6,293 bases of DNA from an uncultured cyanobacterium (GTDB lineage Bacteria; Cyanobacteriota; Cyanobacteriia; Pseudanabaenales; Pseudanabaenaceae). The stretch spans positions 1 through 6,293 of the forward strand of contig CAIJEA010000663.1 in assembly GCA_903819605.1 (NCBI GenBank), in the 5' to 3' direction. Below are positions 1-5,189 of this stretch, piece after piece; position 1 is the first letter of the stretch; every line of letters starts with the position of its first letter. The position numbers were made by a program, and so were the translations under genes. The notes under the pieces were generated by a model. That model did no database searches, had not been told where the DNA came from, and worked only from the letters and a program-made list of their open reading frames with translations.

Positions 1-166
1 ATCTACTCTTACTAGTAGTTCCTTTATTTTTATCAACAATCTGGTCTTTGTTAACGCCTGAGACTTTATTCTGAACTGAGGACTCATTCCGAAACTGAGC
101 AGCATGAGACAAATCGGAAACTAAAAAAGAACAACTAGCAAGTGCAAATATTAATATTTTTTTCAT
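1..166 (-). CDS. Small exported protein, N-terminal part only (runs off the window)
   Basis: The frame is open from an ATG at 166 to the window edge, giving 55 residues without a stop. It begins MKKILIFALASCSFLV, a typical secretion signal: two lysines, a hydrophobic stretch at about residues 4-16, then SDLSHAAQ. This gives a signal peptidase I-type AxA-like site after residue 22 or 23. A second reading is a lipobox LASC at residues 9-12, but 11 residues before the cysteine is short for a lipoprotein signal. The rest that is visible (about residues 24-55) is polar, rich in Ser, Asn, Lys and Gln, and looks disordered. No domain is recognisable and I assign no function. The upstream sequence has only a weak purine-rich stretch (GGGAAG) and no strong ribosome site, as is usual in cyanobacteria. 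The product is probably periplasmic or exported. Confidence 0.6.
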   Translation of the reverse strand, partial: MKKILIFALASCSFLVSDLSHAAQFRNESSVQNKVSGVNKDQIVDKNKGTTSKSR

Positions 167-329
167 AGGACGAGCTTCCCATAGTTCCAGAAATTTCTAA
201 ACTTCAACGACTTTAATTATGTATCAGCAGTTCCCATAATGGGACTAAATTGTTTGTTAATGCTGCGATCTCGCGATCGCTCCAAAATAAGCAGAGCTCT
301 AAACACAATAATTTGGTTGATAAAAAGAT
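167..329. other. Intergenic region with a small palindrome and a repeated octamer
   Basis: This gap lies downstream of the SLH-protein gene and upstream of the exported-protein gene, both on the minus strand, so it should hold the latter's promoter. It contains a 13-nt palindrome TCCCATAATGGGA (232-244), a second copy of its half TTCCCATA at 176-183, and a HIP1 site at 275-282. On the minus strand, AT-rich stretches such as CATAAT (near 215-222) could act as a -10 element, but no convincing -35/-10 pair stands out. No coding frame or RNA gene is supported here. Confidence 0.4.
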
Positions 330-1373
330 CTATCGTTCCAATTCTAAAGATTTACCAACGGAGATGCCATCGGTAGCAGTGCCAAAATACCAAAGTGAAG
401 CTGCCGCTTCAGCACGAGTGACTGGTTTTTGAGGCTGTAATAATGTGGTGAAACCAAAGCTGCGTCTTATATTAGAGATATCTCGCAATTGGGAATCGGC
501 AAAAATTGCACTTAGCGCATTTTCGCTAATGCGATCGCTGTCCTTAAAACCCCATGATTGGCTCACACTTTCGATGGTCGCGTTAGGTAAAGGTTGCCTG
601 AGATCGAGGGGGATTTTCCATTGCACTAGCTCTTCGCGGAGTAGGGGATCGTTGGGGCGAAAGCGATCTCCTGTGCCACCAATTAGCCCTGCATTCGCTA
701 AACCTTGAATGATCGTAAAGTCAGGGTGATTATTGGGAATATCAGGAAAGCTCGCGGCATCATTTGGTTGTGCGAGACGAATTTGACGGCTTGGTTGATT
801 TTTATAAAGACGATTATTGGTTTGAAATAACCATCGCGCATATTCGCGTCTTGCTACTAATATATTGGGTTGAAATTGTTGTCCTGTTTTAGGGGAAATT
901 GTCCCTAGTTTGTTTAAATCTTTAATCCAAGGCTTGAGTGGAGCTGGTACTTGATCGAGATCGCTAAATTCATTGGTCTGAGGCTGTGAATTAGTAAAAT
1001 TTATATAAAATAGCTCCTTAAGAGAATTTTTATCAACGGCTGTAGGTATGGGCAATGCTTGCAGTCCGATCTCGATCATCTGCTCAGACAAGCGATCGCC
1101 TTTTAAAAAATTAGATAAGTTATCAGAACTCGGAGTAACAATTGGCGATTTTGTTGCAAAGGACTCAGAGGTGGGGCTTATGGTGGTTATTGGGGTTGGG
1201 ATTGGCTTCGGCTGATCGGGTTTAGTAGAGATCGCCTCTGATGTGGGAGTGCTTGCTGGCGCGATCGCTACTTCCAACGAGCTACCTAAATTTGATCCTT
1301 GACAGGAAGCAAGATAAGTTGAAACTACTACAACAAGTGCGTTTCTGAATATGCCTCGAAATTTGAACTTCAT
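330..1373 (-). CDS. SLH-domain lipoprotein, probable outer membrane-peptidoglycan linker
   Basis: This is a 347-residue protein starting at ATG 1373. The N-terminus has a basic n-region (KFKFRGIFR), a hydrophobic core (ALVVVVSTY) and the lipobox LASC with the lipidated cysteine at residue 24, so it should be a lipoprotein. Residues about 35-88 form a Pro/Thr/Ser-rich flexible linker. The rest reads as three S-layer homology repeats at about 135-190, 209-258 and 275-330. The middle one is clearest: FPDIPNNHPDF, then GLANAGLIGGTGDRFRPND and LLREELVQW. The third keeps FKDSD and the closing VTRAEAAASLW. In the family, SLH repeats bind cell-wall polymers. In cyanobacteria they usually tether outer-membrane proteins to peptidoglycan, and that role is inferred here. 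There is no porin barrel after the SLH part, so this is not a SomA/OprB porin. A possible promoter on the minus strand (TTGCAA at 1419-1414, 17-nt spacer, ATTACA at 1396-1391) overlaps the inverted repeat upstream. Confidence 0.85.
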   Translation of the reverse strand: MKFKFRGIFRNALVVVVSTYLASCQGSNLGSSLEVAIAPASTPTSEAISTKPDQPKPIPTPITTISPTSESFATKSPIVTPSSDNLSNFLKGDRLSEQMIEIGLQALPIPTAVDKNSLKELFYINFTNSQPQTNEFSDLDQVPAPLKPWIKDLNKLGTISPKTGQQFQPNILVARREYARWLFQTNNRLYKNQPSRQIRLAQPNDAASFPDIPNNHPDFTIIQGLANAGLIGGTGDRFRPNDPLLREELVQWKIPLDLRQPLPNATIESVSQSWGFKDSDRISENALSAIFADSQLRDISNIRRSFGFTTLLQPQKPVTRAEAAASLWYFGTATDGISVGKSLELER

Positions 1374-1397
1374 ATAGCGGTGTTGAAATGTGTAATG

Positions 1398-1440
1398 TCC
1401 AGATAATTAAGCCTTGCAAATCAAAGCTTAATTATCTGGA
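1398..1440. terminator. 15-bp inverted repeat between antiporter and SLH genes
   Basis: The arms TCCAGATAATTAAGC (1398-1412) and GCTTAATTATCTGGA (1426-1440) pair perfectly around a 13-nt loop, and TTG/CAA inside the loop can pair further. The hairpin starts one base after the antiporter stop codon on the minus strand, the usual place for a terminator. No T-run follows on either strand, so termination would be non-canonical. It might instead stabilise the 3' end or act as a regulatory site, because it overlaps the possible -35 element of the SLH gene. Confidence 0.5.
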
Positions 1441-1441
1441 T

Positions 1442-3247
1442 TTATGAAGCTTGTCTATCAATCTCAACTAGATTAGGACTAGCTGGTAACAGTGGTGTAA
1501 TCACTGGTAATACACAAGCAATTTCAGGTCGAAAGTTGACATAACGACTGCTCCGCACCGCAATAATTTCTGACTGAACAGATTGAGCACTTTCGCCAAG
1601 ACATAGTAGTAAATGAGTAGTTAGCTCTAAACTGGCTTCAAAGGTTGGATGCACGACCTCTTTTGCCCCCAGTTGATAGAGTGCATCAATGTCAGCATCT
1701 TTTTCGGCTCTTGCGACAATATCTATTTTGGGTGAAACAGCGATCGCTCTTTGCACGCATAATCTGGTGGCGATCGGGTCAGAAATAGCAATTAGCATCG
1801 ATCGTGCATGATCAATTTCGGCTTTTTCCAATACAAAGGGACTCGAACAATTACCGTAGAGATAAGGAATATTTTGCGATCGAAGGATTTGTACCTTTGA
1901 TTCGGCTTCTTCAATCACCAATACGGGATAACCCTTAGATTGCAATAAAGAAACTATGCCCTGCCCAATGCGACCATAGCCACAGACAACCACATGGTCT
2001 TTGAGTTCAGCATTCGCCGAAAGCTCTTGGGGCATATCTAATTTATTCATCCAAGCTTTGAGAAACGGCACTTTCTCCAATAATTGCAAAATCTGTGGGG
2101 TTGCCTTGAGTAAAAATGGCGTAACCATTAGTGTGACCGCAGTAGTTCCTAAAGTTAGTAAATATACGCGGCGGGAAACCAATCCTAACTTTTGCCCTTC
2201 GCTTGCTAGTACAAATGAAAACTCCCCAATTTGCGCTAATCCTAACCCTGCGAAGATGGCGACTCGCAAAGGATATCGAAAAATACTCACTAACGGCACA
2301 ACAATCAAGAATTTGCCGATCATCACGATCGCGACAAGGCTAAGGATCAATTCCCAGTTTTGTAATAAAAACATGGGATCGATCAGCATACCGATCGCTG
2401 CAAAAAACAATGTAGCAAATACATCCCGCAGTGGTTCGACGTAGGTTAGAGCCTGATCGGCATATTCGACCTCAGAAATCATCAAACCCGCTACGAATGC
2501 GCCCATTTCGATTGACAGTCCCAAATTCTCAGTTAGGAGAGCGATTCCTAAACACAGCACAATTACACTTAGCAAAAATAATTCACGACTCTCGGTACTG
2601 GCTACCCAGCGCAAAAATGGCGGAATCACCCAAATTCCTGCGGCGATCGCTACTCCAGCAAATAAAGCAGTCACAGATAAGGCTTTGACTACTTCAATTC
2701 CCACTGATTCAGGATGATCTAGAGCAGGCAATACTGCTAACATCAATCCCAAAGCCAAATCTTGAATGATCAACATCCCCAATGTAACTTGTCCCTGTGC
2801 TGACTCAGTTTCATTGGTTTCCATTAAACTTCGCAACACCACAGCCGTTGACGAAAGTGATAAAATTCCACCCAGAAAAATTCCCTGCGTTGGCGTATCT
2901 ACCCATCCAACTAATATAGATACACCTGTAGTCAGAGCGATCGTCAATAAAATTTGTAATGTACCGCCACCAAGGGCGATCGCCCTAACTTTATTTAATT
3001 GTTTCAGCGAAAACTCAACCCCAAGCGCAAATAATAGGAAGGCAACTCCAAATTGAGCAAGGGTTTCCACCTGAATCAATTCTTTGATTAGCCCTAAGCC
3101 CGTCGGTCCAACAACGATGCCACCAAAGATGTAGCCCAATAAAACTGGTAATCGCAGCGCCGCCGCCAGTAAACCGCCAAAGGAGGCTGCCGCAAGAACA
3201 GTCACTAAATCAACAATTAACCGAAAATCTTCTTGCACAGATATCAA
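1442..3247 (-). CDS. Cation:proton antiporter, CPA2/KefB type, with TrkA-N (RCK) domain
   Basis: The protein has about 601 residues. Residues 1-390 form a polytopic membrane domain with roughly eleven or twelve hydrophobic segments. CPA2 landmarks include LLGYIFGGIVVGPTGLGL (36-53), LLFALGVEFS (71-80), SLSSTAVVLRSL (130-141) and IIQDLALGL (160-168). The Q162-D163 pair matches the conserved acidic site of KefB/KefC-type exchangers. A cytoplasmic TrkA-N/RCK domain follows at about 416-540, with the nucleotide-binding GYGRIGQG (423-430) and an acidic residue at the end of the second strand (E446/E447). No clear TrkA-C domain follows; the last 60 residues are a short tail. The family exchanges K+ or Na+ for H+ across the inner or thylakoid membrane, gated by nucleotide binding. 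The ion is not determinable here. The frame is closed by TAG directly before the TTG at 3247, so the start is TTG 3247 or GTG 3238 (VQEDFRLIVDL). I favour the GTG slightly, because homologues as I recall them begin near that point. Confidence 0.9.
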   Translation of the reverse strand: MISVQEDFRLIVDLVTVLAAASFGGLLAAALRLPVLLGYIFGGIVVGPTGLGLIKELIQVETLAQFGVAFLLFALGVEFSLKQLNKVRAIALGGGTLQILLTIALTTGVSILVGWVDTPTQGIFLGGILSLSSTAVVLRSLMETNETESAQGQVTLGMLIIQDLALGLMLAVLPALDHPESVGIEVVKALSVTALFAGVAIAAGIWVIPPFLRWVASTESRELFLLSVIVLCLGIALLTENLGLSIEMGAFVAGLMISEVEYADQALTYVEPLRDVFATLFFAAIGMLIDPMFLLQNWELILSLVAIVMIGKFLIVVPLVSIFRYPLRVAIFAGLGLAQIGEFSFVLASEGQKLGLVSRRVYLLTLGTTAVTLMVTPFLLKATPQILQLLEKVPFLKAWMNKLDMPQELSANAELKDHVVVCGYGRIGQGIVSLLQSKGYPVLVIEEAESKVQILRSQNIPYLYGNCSSPFVLEKAEIDHARSMLIAISDPIATRLCVQRAIAVSPKIDIVARAEKDADIDALYQLGAKEVVHPTFEASLELTTHLLLCLGESAQSVQSEIIAVRSSRYVNFRPEIACVLPVITPLLPASPNLVEIDRQAS

Positions 3248-3281
3248 CTAAAGAACATTGCCTTCTCTACTTTAGCTTGGA

Positions 3282-3310
3282 TTCATAGCCCATAAGGTAA
3301 AACAGGTCAA
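3282..3310 (-). promoter_or_regulatory. Sigma70-type promoter of the antiporter gene
   Basis: On the minus strand, TTGACC (3310-3305) is separated by exactly 17 nt from TATGAA (3287-3282). This is a close match to the consensus TTGACA-17-TATAAT. Transcription would begin near 3275, giving a leader of about 28-37 nt before the TTG/GTG start. It lies between the 3325-3371 palindrome and the gene, so the antiporter is probably an independent transcription unit. Confidence 0.6.
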
Positions 3311-3324
3311 GAAGTATAGTCCTA

Positions 3325-3371
3325 CCCCAGAAGATAGTTGCGGCGCAATGCGCCGCAACTATCTTCTGGGG
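3325..3371. repeat. 47-nt near-perfect palindrome (23-bp arms), possible terminator
   Basis: Two 23-base arms (3325-3347 and 3349-3371) are exact reverse complements around a single base. The arms run CCCCAGAAGATAG and continue into a GC-rich centre, with CGCAATGCG at 3344-3352. The palindrome begins one base after the stop codon of the Uma2 remnant on the minus strand, and the antiporter promoter follows it. As RNA it would form a very stable hairpin and could end transcription from upstream. There is no T-run behind it, and its length and symmetry suit an extragenic palindromic repeat at least as well as a standard terminator. Confidence 0.75.
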
Positions 3372-3372
3372 T

Positions 3373-3693
3373 TTATCCCAACAAATCATTGACGGTGATG
3401 CTAAAGCCATCAAGAACTAATGAATTTATGACTTCGTTTGCGACATAAATTTTGCGAGAATCTTGGGCTAACACGATAATTAAACTCTCTTCACTAAAAA
3501 TCAACCAAACTTCTTGACATTGCGATCGCAGATATTCATTAGCCTTGGCAAACAATTCATTAGCAACATCGGTCAGTGAGATTATTTCAGCAATCAGTGG
3601 AAAACTCTGGGGCAAAGTTGGTAAATCGCCATATTGGGCAAGTAAATCAGGTGTGAGATAGGCAACATCAAGTCTGCGACCTTGTTCTAAAGT
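3373..3693 (-). pseudogene. Uma2-family (PD-(D/E)XK-like, DUF820) protein, C-terminal fragment
   Basis: From 3373 the frame reads upstream as GRRLDVAYLTPDLLAQYG, then LPQSFPLIAEIIS and a segment NEYLRSQCQEVWLIF, ending FSITVNDLLG. This is the C-terminal half of a Uma2-type protein: the RxxDVAY strand with its acidic residue, the IAEI(I)S strand, and the EYL...EVWLIF helix-strand. Uma2 proteins are usually about 180-200 residues. Only about 105 are recognisable, and no family-like N-terminal half (ELI(D/N)GEI region) is seen upstream. The open frame continues to a TAA at 3748-3750, but the residues upstream of about 3690 do not look like Uma2 and coincide with repeat-like DNA. The only near-start inside the conserved part is TTG at 3615, which would give 80 residues lacking the conserved RxxDVAY segment. 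I therefore treat it as a 5'-truncated remnant. Uma2 proteins are abundant in cyanobacteria and their role is poorly known. Confidence 0.65.
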
Positions 3694-3787
3694 GCGGCAA
3701 GGTACTTCCGTAATACTTCGCCGCCCATCCCCGCAGCTTCGATATGGTTACCTCAAAGTCTAACGACCCTACCTTGCACTCGACCAT
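3668..3787 (-). other. Candidate 39-codon ORF in a repeat-like patch
   Basis: An ATG at 3787 opens 39 codons ending at TGA 3670-3668, out of frame with the Uma2 remnant it overlaps. The product starts MVECKVGSLDFEVTISKLRG and contains WAAKYYGSTLPHFRTR. I do not recognise it. The ATG adjoins the last base of the long palindrome upstream (3787-3839) and no ribosome site is visible outside that hairpin. It could be part of a dispersed repeat that happens to be open, a fragment of another gene or, least likely, a real microprotein. Confidence 0.25.
3691..3780. repeat. Possible small repeat element with inverted ends
   Basis: The left end reads AGTGCGGCAAGGTA (3691-3704) and the right end TACCTTGCACT (3770-3780). 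They are inverted copies apart from three extra bases (GGC) on the left. Inside, 3694-3725 forms an imperfect hairpin (GCGGC...GCCGC) that pairs better on the minus strand, where G-U pairs replace mismatches. The left boundary coincides with the loss of Uma2 similarity. No target duplication is evident, so a mobile origin is inference. Confidence 0.35.
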
Positions 3788-3839
3788 AGTGCTAAATAGG
3801 TAAGGCGGCGCTTCGCGCCATCTTACCTATTTAGCACTA
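3787..3839. repeat. 53-nt palindrome with 25-bp arms
   Basis: The arms 3787-3811 and 3815-3839 pair around a TTC loop. They match at 23 of 25 positions, one of the other two being a G-U pair on the plus-strand RNA. Outer arms are TAGTGCTAAATAGGTAAG; the centre is GGCGC-TTC-GCGCC. On the minus strand the centre contains GCGAAGC, a sequence known to form an unusually stable minihairpin in DNA. It lies between the repeat-like patch and the tRNA promoter, and no gene ends directly at it. Confidence 0.7.
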
Positions 3840-3848
3840 CCCTAAAAT

Positions 3849-3877
3849 GGAGAGTTTGAAGCGCATTCTCCTTTTTT
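3849..3877 (+). terminator. Possible Rho-independent terminator, plus strand
   Basis: GGAGAG (3849-3854) can pair with TTCTCC (3866-3871, the innermost pair being G-U). A further T-A pair brings the loop to about 9 nt, and TTTTTT follows at 3872-3877. This has the form of an intrinsic terminator reading rightward, but no plus-strand gene is recognisable upstream. It may insulate the tRNA promoter just downstream from read-through. Confidence 0.4.
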
Positions 3878-3900
3878 GTGGGATTAAATTTATTTTTTAC

Positions 3901-3928
3901 TTGTCAAGATTGCAGACTATGTTATTAT
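3901..3928 (+). promoter_or_regulatory. Sigma70-type promoter of tRNA-Arg
   Basis: TTGTCA (3901-3906), a 16-nt spacer and TATTAT (3923-3928) form a strong housekeeping promoter. The start would fall near 3935, about ten bases before the tRNA. The stretch between -10 and tRNA, GATTCGCGAG, is GC-rich, as in stringently controlled stable-RNA promoters. Confidence 0.65.
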
Positions 3929-3944
3929 TAGATTCGCGAGTTAA

Positions 3945-4018
3945 GGGCTTGTAGCTCAGTGGACTAGAGCACGTGGCTACGGACCACGGTGTCGGGGGTT
4001 CGAATCCCTCCTGGCCCG
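3945..4018 (+). tRNA. tRNA-Arg (anticodon ACG)
   Basis: A 74-nt cloverleaf can be drawn in full. Acceptor 5' strand GGGCTTG, D arm GCTC/GAGC, anticodon arm CGTGG-CTACGGA-CCACG with anticodon ACG at positions 34-36, variable loop GTGTC, T arm GGGGG-TTCGAAT-CCCTC, acceptor 3' strand CTGGCCC and discriminator G. It reads CGN arginine codons once A34 is deaminated to inosine by TadA. CCA is not encoded (TTT follows) and must be added after transcription. Two oddities: the acceptor stem has a T6-T67 mismatch next to a T5-G68 wobble, and base 37 is G where bacterial tRNA-Arg(ACG) usually has A. The gene stands alone between its own promoter and terminator, so it is likely functional. Confidence 0.95.
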
Positions 4019-4024
4019 TTTAAT

Positions 4025-4054
4025 AAAAAAGCAGCACAATAGTGCTGTTTTTTT
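4025..4054. terminator. Bidirectional terminator for tRNA-Arg and the LCP gene
   Basis: CAGCAC (4032-4037) pairs with GTGCTG (4042-4047) around AATA, flanked by an A-run on the left and a T-run on the right, so a U-tract follows the stem on both strands. It begins six bases after the tRNA. On the minus strand the LCP stop codon (4055-4053) runs into the hairpin. It is a canonical intrinsic terminator serving convergent transcripts. Confidence 0.85.
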
Positions 4055-5141
4055 ATTTTGTATCTTGTTTAGTTTTAAATTTTCCTGCGATCGCCTGATC
4101 GACATCATCGGGGCTAACAATCCAATAACTAGCGTTAAATTCATAGGGTTCACTGGGGCGACCCTTTAAGCTAGAGGTTTGGATTTGTTCAGGTTTTATA
4201 GTGAGGCTAAAGGTAACTATCGACATCATTTCATCAAAACTGAGATTAGAGTCCACATGCTTTTGCATGATGTTGATCAGAGCGGGCAGTCGTAAAACAG
4301 TTGAAGGATGAGCAAGTTTTGCCTTGAGTGCTTTTAAAACAACCTGCTGCCTTTTAATTCGCCCAATATCTCCCTCTTCATCGTAACGGAATCTAGCATA
4401 ACCCTCCGCCTGTTCGCCATTAAGGGTTTGTAACCCTGGATAAAGATTAATATTTAACTTCTGCGTTTTATCGACATACTTCATTCGCTTCGGGACATTA
4501 ATCTCCAAACCACCGATAGCCTCGACTAATGCTGATAAACCAAAGGTATCTAGCCTCACATAGCGATCAATTTCGATCCCGTTAAGCTTTTCAGAAACAA
4601 TTTGTTGGGCGAGTTCTGCACCACCATAGACATTAGCAGCATTAATTTTGACAGTGCCATATCCAGGGATTGGTACTTGGGTATCGCGAGGGATTGAAAG
4701 AATATTGACCGAGCGATCGCTTGGGTCAAAGCGAATGAGTAACATACTATCGCTACGACCATTAAAGGATTCTGGCGAACCTAGGGGAGCCTCAAGAACG
4801 CGATCGACACCCATAACCAGAATTTGGTAAGGACGCTCTAATTTTCGACCTAAGCCTTCCATCAAAACTTCTTCAGGTTTGCGACCAGATAGTAAGCCAC
4901 CCCAATCTAAGGCATTAATCGGAATAATTCTTCCTAGAAGCGCACCAGCGCTGACTGAGACAAGTAAAGATATTGTAAACCCAATTTTTGCAAAGGGAAT
5001 GCGCTTAATTTTAGAGATGGGCTTAGCTAAATCGATTTGAATTTGGGCTGGGGGATTGTTAGGTAAATCAGCACGATTTGTGGTATCGGCTGACCGAATT
5101 TTGGATGCAGTTATCGGTCTATTGCTCACATACCACTCCAT
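4053..5141 (-). CDS. LytR-CpsA-Psr (LCP) family cell-envelope glycan ligase
   Basis: The likely start is ATG 5141 (MEWYVSNRPITASK), giving 362 residues. The frame extends to an ATG at 5195, but that would cover the divergent gene's promoter and start. Numbering from 5195, a cytoplasmic N-terminus is followed by one membrane segment at about 70-88 and an extracytoplasmic LCP domain at about 121-295. Family motifs are in order: ILVMGVDRV (125-133), RSDSMLLIRFD (147-157), ILSIPRDTQV (165-174), KINAAN (183-188) and YARFRYDEEGDIGRIKRQQ (266-284). These carry the Arg and Asp residues that bind the polyprenyl pyrophosphate and metal. The family transfers lipid-linked glycans to peptidoglycan or other wall acceptors. 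The old label 'transcriptional regulator' is misleading, since there is no DNA-binding domain. The divergent pyrophosphorylase neighbour fits a role in surface polysaccharide. Its glycan substrate cannot be told from sequence. Confidence 0.9.
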   Translation of the reverse strand: MEWYVSNRPITASKIRSADTTNRADLPNNPPAQIQIDLAKPISKIKRIPFAKIGFTISLLVSVSAGALLGRIIPINALDWGGLLSGRKPEEVLMEGLGRKLERPYQILVMGVDRVLEAPLGSPESFNGRSDSMLLIRFDPSDRSVNILSIPRDTQVPIPGYGTVKINAANVYGGAELAQQIVSEKLNGIEIDRYVRLDTFGLSALVEAIGGLEINVPKRMKYVDKTQKLNINLYPGLQTLNGEQAEGYARFRYDEEGDIGRIKRQQVVLKALKAKLAHPSTVLRLPALINIMQKHVDSNLSFDEMMSIVTFSLTIKPEQIQTSSLKGRPSEPYEFNASYWIVSPDDVDQAIAGKFKTKQDTK

Positions 5142-5152
5142 AATTCTATAAT
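5122..5152 (+). promoter_or_regulatory. Promoter of the nucleotidyltransferase gene, in the divergent gap
   Basis: A perfect -10, TATAAT, lies at 5147-5152. The -35 is weak (TTGCTC at 5122-5127, 19-nt spacing). Transcription would start near 5159, giving a leader of about 30 nt before ATG 5190. The -10 contains the A and T of the alternative ATG at 5151, which argues against that start. On the opposite strand TATAGA (5150-5145) overlaps the same bases and could serve the LCP gene only with little or no leader. Confidence 0.5.
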
Positions 5153-5189
5153 GCTCAACAAACAACATATACCGCAAGTCATCAACTCT

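Noticed and set aside
250..708. Plus-strand ORFs 250-432 and 445-708
   Set aside because: Both overlap the SLH lipoprotein gene on the other strand, wholly or in their second half, and show no family features.
2001..3056. Three plus-strand ORFs (2001-2444, 2431-2688, 2766-3056) inside the antiporter
   Set aside because: They lie antisense to a clearly conserved membrane protein, have low-complexity translations and no recognisable domains.
3691..3839. Insertion sequence with transposase
   Set aside because: The patch is under 150 bp, encodes no transposase and has no clear target duplication. At most it is a small non-autonomous repeat.
4556..4830. ORFs 4556-4762 (-) and 4648-4830 (+) within the LCP gene
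   Set aside because: They are alternative-frame shadows of the LCP motifs.
5151..5189. Upstream ATG at 5151 as start of the pyrophosphorylase
   Set aside because: It lies in the TATAAT box and adds 13 residues before the family's normal MQAVIIAGG start.
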